From assembly GCA_900553155.1 (NCBI GenBank), contig USCM01000038.1, forward strand, positions 1 to 11,779: a stretch of DNA of 11,779 nucleotides, in the 5' to 3' direction. Position numbers and translations under genes: made by a program. Below, piece after piece: positions 5,911-11,779 of this stretch. The DNA comes from an uncultured Prevotella sp. Lineage in GTDB: Bacteria; Bacteroidota; Bacteroidia; Bacteroidales; Bacteroidaceae. The notes under the pieces were generated by a model. It had not been told where the DNA came from and did not search any database. It saw nothing but the letters and a program-made list of their open reading frames with translations. Each line of letters starts with the position of its first letter. The first letter of the stretch is position 1.

Positions 5911-7722
5911 TTATTCGTTTGAGAAGTCGGCCACCATCTTTCGGTACATACTGTATGCACGCGAACGCGATATGTAGCCCGTAATATGTCCAGCCGTGTT
6001 TACCACAGGCAGATAGCGTGTGCCCTTGAGGTCGAACTTGCGCATCACCTCCTCCATCGAGTCGTTGATGCCCACCTGTGCCGCTATAGGCTGCATAAGC
6101 TGTCTAACGCACATCTTGTTGTACAATTCGGCACGGAACATGACGTGTCTTATCTTCGTGATGTCTATCTCGCCCAATATGCTTCCGGCAGCGTCAAGCA
6201 CAGGTATAAAGCTGGTGTGGCTCTTCGATATGGCGTTCACCAGCTTGCCGAGGGGCATATCCGGGTTTACAGCCGTATAGTCGTGCTCCACCACGCTGTC
6301 CATACTCATAAGCGTAAGCACCGACTTGTCGGTGTGGTGGGTTATGAGCTTGCCCTCGCGGGCCAGTCGCATGGCATAGATGCTGTGCGGCTCGAATATG
6401 CTTATGGTAAGCACCGACGACACAGCCACAATCATCAACGGCATAAAGAGGTTGTAGCCGTTGGTTATCTCGGCAATGAGGAAGATGCCAGTAAGCGGCG
6501 CGTGCATAACGCCCGCCATCACTCCAGCCATGCCAAGCAGCGTAAAGTTCTTCTCGGGGATATATATACCCATCTCGTACGTGTTCCACAAGCGTGCAAA
6601 GAGGAATCCGCTGAAGGCTCCAACAAACAGCGAAGGCGCAAACGTACCACCGCAACCGCCTCCACCATTGGTGGCAGCTGTGGCAAAAGTCTTGGTTACG
6701 ATGACCATAGCTATGTAGAGTATAAGCAGGTTGCCGTGTCCGTAGAACAGCGAGTTGCGCAGCACCTCGTTCCAGTCGGCCTCGCTCATGCCGTTAAGCA
6801 GCACGTTGATAGCCGAGTAGCCCTCGCCGTACAGCACCGGGAAGAGGAATATAAGCGAGCTAAGCATCACGCCGCCCAAAGCCAATTTGGCATAGCGGTG
6901 CTGCTTGAGCTTGCCGAACAAACCCTCGCAAGCCGACATGGAACGTATGAAGTAGAGGCTCACCATACCGCAGACGATGCCGAGGATAATGCTCGCCGGC
7001 ACACGGTCTACCATCCACGCTCCATCGAGGTGGAAGTTGAAGAGCGAGTCGCTGCCCATAAATATATAGGTAAAGCACGTCGCCGTGACAGCCGCCGTAA
7101 GTATAGGCAGCAGCGACGCCATACTGAGGTCTACCATAAGCACCTCAAGGGTGAACACCAGTCCGGCTATCGGAGCCTTGAAGATACCGGCGATAGCGGC
7201 GGCGGCACCACAGCCAACGAGCAGCATGAGGGTCTTGTTGTCCATACGGAACAGCTGACCGAGGTTTGAGCCGATTGCCGAACCAGTAAGCACAATAGGC
7301 GCCTCGGCACCTACCGAACCACCGAAGCCGATGGTGATGGCAGACGCAAGTACCGATGTCCAGCAGTTGTGGCCCTTCAGTCGCGACTGCTTGGAGGATA
7401 TGGCGTATAGTATACGGGTAATACCGTGCGATATATTGTCCTTCACCACGTACCTCACAAACAACGAAGTGAGGAAGATACCTATAACCGGGAACATCAG
7501 ATACATCCAGTTGAAGGTGTCGGCATGGAAGCGCGACGTAAGCAGATGCTGTATCTCGTGGATGATGGTGTGCAGTATAAAGGCGGCAACAGAGGCAAAG
7601 AAACCAATGAAGAACGCCAAGATTATGGTGGCTTGGCGGTCACTGAGGTGCTCGGTGCGCCATTGGTACAGGCGCAGCATAAGCCCTCGCATATTGGATG
7701 TGTTGGAAGTAGTCTGTTCCAT
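5911..7722 (-). CDS. ClC-family chloride channel/transporter with two C-terminal CBS domains
   Basis: A 603-residue integral membrane protein. The ClC core spans about residues 30-455. It shows the GAEAP selectivity segment (139-141), with E140 at the position of the gating glutamate; FKAPIAGLVFTLEV (181-194); and the GGTFAPSLF anion-site loop (358-366). The first anion-site motif (normally GSGIP) is degenerate, reading NISHGI (96-101, S98 as the likely central serine). A pair of CBS domains follows at about 470-595; such domains usually bind adenine nucleotides and regulate activity. By alignment to E. coli ClcA, the internal proton-relay glutamate (E203) falls on V194, as in ClC channels and unlike the classical antiporter. 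The start at 7722 places the gene 23 bases after tsaC; a longer open frame from 7839 would overlap tsaC and is rejected. Likely cotranscribed with tsaC and the flippase gene. Confidence 0.93.
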   Translation of the reverse strand: MEQTTSNTSNMRGLMLRLYQWRTEHLSDRQATIILAFFIGFFASVAAFILHTIIHEIQHLLTSRFHADTFNWMYLMFPVIGIFLTSLFVRYVVKDNISHGITRILYAISSKQSRLKGHNCWTSVLASAITIGFGGSVGAEAPIVLTGSAIGSNLGQLFRMDNKTLMLLVGCGAAAAIAGIFKAPIAGLVFTLEVLMVDLSMASLLPILTAAVTATCFTYIFMGSDSLFNFHLDGAWMVDRVPASIILGIVCGMVSLYFIRSMSACEGLFGKLKQHRYAKLALGGVMLSSLIFLFPVLYGEGYSAINVLLNGMSEADWNEVLRNSLFYGHGNLLILYIAMVIVTKTFATAATNGGGGCGGTFAPSLFVGAFSGFLFARLWNTYEMGIYIPEKNFTLLGMAGVMAGVMHAPLTGIFLIAEITNGYNLFMPLMIVAVSSVLTISIFEPHSIYAMRLAREGKLITHHTDKSVLTLMSMDSVVEHDYTAVNPDMPLGKLVNAISKSHTSFIPVLDAAGSILGEIDITKIRHVMFRAELYNKMCVRQLMQPIAAQVGINDSMEEVMRKFDLKGTRYLPVVNTAGHITGYISRSRAYSMYRKMVADFSNE

Positions 7723-7745
7723 TATGTGTCTACTTGCCCACTTTC

Positions 7746-8315
7746 TTATTTTCTTATGATAGTTACCTGTCCATCGCGGCCAATCTTCACAATGCTGCTT
7801 GGCTTGTGTGGCTTGTGCTCCTGGCGTCGTGTCCAGCACACATAGTCGGCAGCCTCCAGTATCTCGGGAACTATGTCGCAGTAGTTTTGTGCAGCCGGCT
7901 CGCCGCTAATGTTCACGCTTGTGCTTACGATAGGCTTCTGGAAGCGGTAGCACAGCTCCTTTGAGAACTCCTCGTTGGTAATGCGCATACCTATGCTTCC
8001 GTCCTCGGCAATGAGGTTGGGTGCAAGGTTCACGGCACCGTCAAGAATCACGGTGGTAGGCTTGTCGGCTATCTCCATCAGGTCCCAAGCCACCGACGGC
8101 ACGTCGCGCACGTAGCGCTGCACACGGTCCACCGAGTCGGCAAGGCAGATAAGCGCCTTCGAGTCGTCACGTTGTTTTATCTTGTATACCTTTGCAACGG
8201 CTTCAGCGTTAGTGGCGTCGCAGCCAATTCCCCAAACAGTGTCGGTAGGATAAAGTATAATCCCACCTTTTCGCATTGCATCGATAGCGTTTTTAATGTC
8301 TTCCTTCTGTGTCAT
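7746..8315 (-). CDS. tsaC: L-threonylcarbamoyladenylate synthase (TsaC/YrdC family)
   Basis: Makes threonylcarbamoyl-AMP from threonine, bicarbonate and ATP, the first step in forming t6A37 on tRNAs that read ANN codons; TsaBDE then transfers the group. The 189-residue length corresponds to the short form with only the YrdC domain, without the C-terminal Sua5 extension. Motifs: YPTDTVWGIGCDA (22-34), the basic nucleotide-binding segment KIKQRDDSKAL (45-55), IGMRI (108-112) and STSVNISG (131-138). It is the first gene of a minus-strand unit with the ClC and flippase genes. It is transcribed divergently from fmt, another translation gene, across a 135-base intergenic region with a promoter facing each way. 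The start at 8315 agrees with the usual TsaC N-terminus. Confidence 0.94.
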   Translation of the reverse strand: MTQKEDIKNAIDAMRKGGIILYPTDTVWGIGCDATNAEAVAKVYKIKQRDDSKALICLADSVDRVQRYVRDVPSVAWDLMEIADKPTTVILDGAVNLAPNLIAEDGSIGMRITNEEFSKELCYRFQKPIVSTSVNISGEPAAQNYCDIVPEILEAADYVCWTRRQEHKPHKPSSIVKIGRDGQVTIIRK

Positions 8316-8343
8316 CTTTTTATAGTGTGTTATTTAATAAACG

Positions 8344-8377
8344 CAAAGTTACGGATTTTTATGCACAAATCGCCAAA
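8344..8377 (-). promoter_or_regulatory. Promoter for the tsaC-ClC-flippase unit
   Basis: On the minus strand TTTG (8377-8374), a 22-base spacer and TAACTTTG (8351-8344) resemble the Bacteroidetes -33/-7 pair, although the spacer is slightly long. The -7 region is embedded in CCGTAACTTTG, the same 11-mer as in the rsfS promoter. It faces away from the fmt promoter. Activity is inferred from consensus only. Confidence 0.55.
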
Positions 8378-8395
8378 TGTATCGTCTAAAATTCC

Positions 8396-8403
8396 TACCT
8401 TTG
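8396..8403 (+). promoter_or_regulatory. Promoter -7 box for fmt
   Basis: TACCTTTG is a full match to TAnnTTTG and is identical to the -7 box of the tRNA-Gln promoter. No clear TTG lies at the expected distance upstream, so the -33 element is weak or absent. Transcription would start near 8410, about 40 bases before the fmt start codon. Confidence 0.5.
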
Positions 8404-8450
8404 CATTAATAGCTACAGAAACTTTAACATTGATAACAATAAATCGAGAT

Positions 8451-9428
8451 ATGGAAAAGAAAGACTTACGTATAGTGTTTATGGGTACCCCCGAGTTTGC
8501 CGTTGGCTCTTTGCAGCGCCTTGTAGAGGGCGGCTACAATGTTGTTGCGGTTGTTACACAGCCCGACAAGCCCGTCGGCAGACATGGTTCGGTGCTTCGC
8601 GCATCGGCTGTCAAGGAGTATGCCCTTGCCCACGGACTGCCCGTCTTGCAGCCTGTAAAGATGAAGGACCCCGAGTTTATCGAGCAGTTGCGCTCGTATA
8701 ATGCCGACATTCAGGCTGTTGTAGCGTTCAGAATGTTGCCCGAGGCAGTGTGGGGCATGCCCCGATTCGGTACCTTCAACGTTCATGCCGCCCTGCTTCC
8801 GCAGTATCGTGGAGCCGCCCCAATCAACTGGGCAGTTATCAACGGCGAGACAAAGACGGGTGTCACCACCTTCTTCCTCGACCACGACATCGACACAGGC
8901 CGTATCATCACGCAGCGCGAGTTTGCCATCCCCGACGATGCCGACGTTGAATATGTGTACGACGGACTGATGCAGCTTGGTGCCGAGATATGCCAGGACA
9001 CCATAGACATGGTGCTTGCTACCGACGGCAATGTGCCTTCGCAGCCCCAGAATGAGGATGTGGAGTTGCTGCCTGCTCCCAAGATATTCAAGGAGACGTG
9101 CGAGATTAAGTGGAACAACACAGCCAAGAAGGTGTACGATTTTGTGCGCGGTCTCAGTCCATACCCCGGCACCTGGACCACGCTTGCCCCTAAGTCGGAT
9201 GCCGCAAAGGTTGCCCCGTCGGTGCTCAAGGTCTTCAAGACGCTCAAGACAGGACGTGCCTGCGATGCCGCTCCCGGCACACTGAAGGTAGACCATGCCC
9301 ACCTGTTTGTGGCTACCGCCGACCAATGGCTTGAGATCATTGAGCTGCAAGCCGCCGGCAAGAAGCGCATGGCAGCCCGCGACTTCCTCAATGGCTTCAA
9401 GGGTGTTGAGGAGTTTGAGGTTAAGTAG
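8451..9428 (+). CDS. fmt: Methionyl-tRNA formyltransferase
   Basis: Transfers a formyl group from 10-formyltetrahydrofolate to Met on initiator tRNA in the cytoplasm. The protein has 325 residues, normal for the family. The N-terminal formyltransferase domain opens with RIVFMGTPEFAV. Catalytic residues are visible at N110 and H112 (FNVHAALLP, where many homologues have HASLLP) and D148 (LDHDIDTG). The folate/active-site loop QYRGAAPINWA is at 118-128. The C-terminal tRNA-binding domain follows from about 205. The start at 8451 is chosen because it gives the standard N-terminus and follows the -7 box; the frame stays open back to 8172, but that stretch overlaps tsaC and the promoters and is not family-like. 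A palindrome lies just after the stop, then the Fic gene on the same strand. Confidence 0.97.
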   Translation: MEKKDLRIVFMGTPEFAVGSLQRLVEGGYNVVAVVTQPDKPVGRHGSVLRASAVKEYALAHGLPVLQPVKMKDPEFIEQLRSYNADIQAVVAFRMLPEAVWGMPRFGTFNVHAALLPQYRGAAPINWAVINGETKTGVTTFFLDHDIDTGRIITQREFAIPDDADVEYVYDGLMQLGAEICQDTIDMVLATDGNVPSQPQNEDVELLPAPKIFKETCEIKWNNTAKKVYDFVRGLSPYPGTWTTLAPKSDAAKVAPSVLKVFKTLKTGRACDAAPGTLKVDHAHLFVATADQWLEIIELQAAGKKRMAARDFLNGFKGVEEFEVK

Positions 9429-9440
9429 CATCCTCTTATG

Positions 9441-9466
9441 GCACGGCGAGCTCTTGCTCGCCGTGC
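9441..9466 (+). repeat. Perfect inverted repeat (11-bp stem, 4-base loop) after fmt
   Basis: GCACGGCGAGC (9441-9451) and its exact reverse complement (9456-9466) flank a TCTT loop, 12 bases after the fmt stop codon. The stem is very GC-rich (9 of 11 pairs). Neither side has a T-tract, so it is not a typical intrinsic terminator. It could protect the fmt mRNA 3' end, pause transcription before the Fic gene, or be a copy of a dispersed palindromic repeat. Confidence 0.8.
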
Positions 9467-9499
9467 AAGTAACGGTCAAGAAAAACGATTTAATTTATT

Positions 9500-10048
9500 A
9501 TGACAACAAAGGAAATTGACGAAAAGTCGTTAGACAACGCACAACGCCTATTTGAATCGGGCGATATAGCCCAGATACCTGTTGGTACAACAGCAGGACT
9601 TCAGCAAATACACCGCTATCTGTTCGACGGCCTATACCCGTTTGCAGGTGTTGTTCGCGACAAGAATATAGCCAAGGGTGGTTTCCGTTTTGCCAATTCG
9701 CTGTATCTTGAAGCTGCCCTTGCTGCTGTGGAGCAAATGCCGGAAGACACCTTTGAGCATATTATAGAGAAGTATGTCGAGATGAACGTGTGCCATCCAT
9801 TTATGGAAGGCAATGGTCGCTCCACCCGTATATGGCTCGACATGATGCTGAAACGCTCACTTGGCAAAGTAGTGAATTGGCAGTATGTGGACAAAGACAA
9901 GTATCTCTCGGCAATGGAACGCTCGCCAATCAACGATCTCGAACTGCGCTATCTCCTCTCACAAAACCTCACTTCTGATACCGACAACCGTGAGGTAATA
10001 TTCAAGGGAATTGAGCAGAGCTATTATTATGAGGGGTACGAGAGGTAA
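9500..10048 (+). CDS. Class III Fic protein (self-inhibited AMP-transferase)
   Basis: A single-domain, 182-residue Fic enzyme. Fic proteins transfer AMP from ATP to hydroxyl groups of target proteins; small class III members related to the Neisseria meningitidis Fic protein are studied as AMPylators. The full active-site motif is present: HPFMEGNGRSTR (99-110), with catalytic H99, acidic E103 and the anion-binding GNGR. The target-docking flap region is at GGFRFAN (60-66). The last helix carries SYYYEG (174-179), matching the inhibitory motif (S/T)xxxE(G/N): S174, E178 and G179. This puts the antitoxin-like switch in the same chain and defines class III. No separate antitoxin gene is seen on either side. 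The start at 9500 lies 71 bases after fmt. The target cannot be told from sequence. Confidence 0.93.
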   Translation: MTTKEIDEKSLDNAQRLFESGDIAQIPVGTTAGLQQIHRYLFDGLYPFAGVVRDKNIAKGGFRFANSLYLEAALAAVEQMPEDTFEHIIEKYVEMNVCHPFMEGNGRSTRIWLDMMLKRSLGKVVNWQYVDKDKYLSAMERSPINDLELRYLLSQNLTSDTDNREVIFKGIEQSYYYEGYER

Positions 10049-10061
10049 AGCTGTACATCAT

Positions 10062-10091
10062 TTGTCGTTAATAATTTTGAGCTCGTATAAT
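10062..10091 (+). promoter_or_regulatory. Possible sigma70-like promoter before the DUF262 gene
   Basis: TTGTCG (10062-10067), an 18-base spacer and TATAAT (10086-10091) resemble an E. coli-type -35/-10 pair. A partial Bacteroidetes -7 box (TACTTTAG, 10093-10100) overlaps downstream. The whole 88-base gap is AT-rich, so chance matches are easy; treat as tentative. Confidence 0.25.
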
Positions 10092-10136
10092 TTACTTTAG
10101 TTAAATTAAAAATGTATACAGATTAAACAGTAAATA

Positions 10137-11779
10137 ATGATACAAAACGTAACCAAAGATAATATTTATGGTATTTTTGCTTCGGCAGGAAATGCCTACT
10201 ATTCTATTCCTAAATACCAGCGTGAATATACATGGAGTTATAAGGAATGGGATGCTTTCTATGATGATATCAGCGAGAATAATCATGGATACTTCATTGG
10301 TTCAATTATTTATATACCTTCAGAAAACGAAAGAGAAGTGATTGATGGACAGCAAAGATTGACCACGATAAGTTTATTTTTGGCTGCTATTTACACACGT
10401 TTGAAAGAGTATAAGGATTATATGGATGAAGATGAAGAGGATATTCTCTCTTCTTTACGCAAATCGCTTAAGCGAAGTATTTCTCCTAATGAAATGGTGT
10501 TAGTACCTCAAATTCAAAACCATAATCAAGATGACTACAACTTCATTATGTTTGATTTAGGCTTGAAAAAATCCTTATCTATTAAACATTCATATTTTGG
10601 CGTTCGCAAAGTGTCACGTTGCTACCAACACTTTCTTGGATTGTTAGACAATGAAATACAGTCTATGAACACTGAAGAGGAAAGACTTAAATTCATCTTA
10701 GAAAAATATGACAAGTTAGGGCAAGCCATGCTTGTCAAGATGGAGGTGTCAACCCATTCAGATGCTTACGTGTTGTTTGAGTCGCTTAACAATAGGGGAA
10801 CTCCACTTACTGCCATTGACTTGATGAAGAATCTCATCATGGCAAGAGCAGAATACAACAATCTAACAACGGATGACTGCTTCAATCGTTGGCAGCAGCT
10901 TTTGGCCTATCTTTCAGATGATTATGGAGTCCAAGAGCGTTTCTTTCGCCAGTATTACAATGCGTTCAAACGTAATTTGAACGATCCATTTCGTAGTGAC
11001 AACGACAGAAAGAAAGATCCTCTTGGAGTCGTTGCAACGAAATCGAACTTGCTTAATATCTTTGAGAAATTGATAAATAAAGACCTCAACTCATTCCTTA
11101 CAGATATTCTCAAATGTGGACAGTATTATTCTTTGTTGATACTGCAAGAACAAGATGAAAACCCATACAGAAAGAATTTGGAAGACCTTGAACACATCCA
11201 GGGTGCGCCTTCTTATCTCCTTCTGATGTATGTACTGAAGTATAGATCGATACTTGAATTAACAGACGCAGATATCAACTCATTGATAGAATTATTGAAC
11301 AAATATTTTGTCAGACGTAATGTTACAGATTATCCAAGTACTCGTGACCTTACACGTATCTTTATGGACATTATTGCCCACATTGAGGATGAGATGCCAA
11401 AAGGAAAAGAGGTGATCAATGTTATAGTGAAACTACTGGGTACAGCCAACAACTGTGCTACAGACGAAATGTTCAAGAAAAGTTTGCAAGGAGACATCTA
11501 CAAGGAAAATGTGGGTGCAGCCCGATATATGCTTTGTAAACTTGCTGAGTCTGCGATGACACAAGAAAAATGGACAGACCTTTGGGCTCGTACTCCGAAG
11601 AATGTGTACGTATGGACGATTGAGCATATATTCCCTGAGGGTGAAAACATTCCACAAAGCTGGGTTGATATGATTGCAGATGGCGATATGGAACTTGCAA
11701 AGAAGTATCTAAACGAATATACACACAAGATCGGTAATCTAACAATCACTGGTTATAACAGCACATTGGGCAACAAGTC
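10137..11779 (+). CDS. DUF262-DUF1524 (GmrSD-type) protein, probable restriction/anti-phage nuclease (3' end beyond window)
   Basis: At least 547 residues with no stop before the window edge. The N-terminal DUF262 (ParB/GmrS-like) domain shows IPKYQREYTW (24-33), FIGSI (53-57) and the nucleotide-site motif DGQQRLTT (70-77). A long mostly helical middle includes ESLNNRGTPLTAIDLMKN. The C-terminal DUF1524 (GmrD-like, His-Me/HNH nuclease) domain shows EHIFP (496-500, with likely catalytic H497) and the IGNLTITGYN block (532-541). In characterised GmrSD enzymes the first domain uses NTP and the second cuts DNA, often phage DNA with modified cytosines. That this protein does so is inference. The coding sequence is visibly AT-richer than fmt, ftsH or the ClC gene, suggesting transfer. 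It starts 88 bases after the Fic gene on the same strand. The start at 10137 is supported by the domain beginning about 10 residues in. Confidence 0.88.
   Translation, partial: MIQNVTKDNIYGIFASAGNAYYSIPKYQREYTWSYKEWDAFYDDISENNHGYFIGSIIYIPSENEREVIDGQQRLTTISLFLAAIYTRLKEYKDYMDEDEEDILSSLRKSLKRSISPNEMVLVPQIQNHNQDDYNFIMFDLGLKKSLSIKHSYFGVRKVSRCYQHFLGLLDNEIQSMNTEEERLKFILEKYDKLGQAMLVKMEVSTHSDAYVLFESLNNRGTPLTAIDLMKNLIMARAEYNNLTTDDCFNRWQQLLAYLSDDYGVQERFFRQYYNAFKRNLNDPFRSDNDRKKDPLGVVATKSNLLNIFEKLINKDLNSFLTDILKCGQYYSLLILQEQDENPYRKNLEDLEHIQGAPSYLLLMYVLKYRSILELTDADINSLIELLNKYFVRRNVTDYPSTRDLTRIFMDIIAHIEDEMPKGKEVINVIVKLLGTANNCATDEMFKKSLQGDIYKENVGAARYMLCKLAESAMTQEKWTDLWARTPKNVYVWTIEHIFPEGENIPQSWVDMIADGDMELAKKYLNEYTHKIGNLTITGYNSTLGNK

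Noticed and set aside
5886..5960. Upstream in-frame ATG for the flippase
   Set aside because: It would overlap the end of the ClC gene and add a hydrophilic leader not typical of the family; METLKEKTAKG at 5885 is the usual start.
5986..7269. Long plus-strand open frame of 427 codons
   Set aside because: Shadow of the ClC gene; the translation is rich in His and Arg with no recognisable domain.
8172..8450. N-terminal extension of fmt
   Set aside because: It would overlap tsaC and both divergent promoters; the standard Fmt N-terminus begins at 8451.
8466..9479. Minus-strand open frame of 337 codons
   Set aside because: Shadow of fmt, which has intact catalytic residues on the plus strand.

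Overview
The window looks like a chromosomal segment from a Bacteroidales bacterium, probably Prevotella-like. Four things suggest this. Several genes are preceded by Bacteroidetes-type -7 boxes (TAnnTTTG) and show no Shine-Dalgarno sequence before the start codon. Two genes, rsfS and ftsH, sit side by side as is usual in this phylum. The MalQ-like protein has the tandem CBM20 plus GH77 layout typical of Bacteroidetes amylomaltases. The tRNA genes do not encode CCA. Genus-level placement is inference.

Layout, left to right. Positions 1-2307 (minus strand) hold rsfS followed by ftsH, which runs off the left edge before its C-terminal end. Positions 2308-2588 form a divergent regulatory region with a leftward promoter for rsfS-ftsH and a rightward promoter for two identical tRNA-Gln(CUG) genes at 2589-2659 and 2728-2798. 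A strong intrinsic terminator (2804-2841) ends the tRNA unit. Only seven bases past its T-run a plus-strand gene begins (2849-4426), encoding two CBM20 domains and a degenerate, truncated GH77 domain that has lost its active site. Convergent to it, positions 4446-8315 (minus) carry a tightly spaced three-gene unit: tsaC, a ClC chloride channel/transporter with two CBS domains, and a Wzx-type polysaccharide flippase. Divergent from tsaC, fmt (8451-9428, plus) encodes methionyl-tRNA formyltransferase. A perfect 11-bp stem palindrome follows it.

The right end looks accessory. A class III, self-inhibited Fic AMP-transferase (9500-10048) is followed by a visibly AT-richer gene (10137 to the window edge). 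That gene encodes a DUF262-DUF1524 protein of the GmrSD type, a family linked to modification-dependent restriction and phage defence. The long reading frame continues past the last base.

The left and central genes are mostly translation and envelope housekeeping: ribosome silencing, tRNA-Gln, t6A synthesis, initiator-tRNA formylation, membrane proteolysis, anion transport and glycan export. The points most worth attention are the MalQ-derived pseudoenzyme abutting the tRNA terminator, the Fic/GmrSD-like pair, and the ClC protein in which the internal proton-relay glutamate is replaced by valine.
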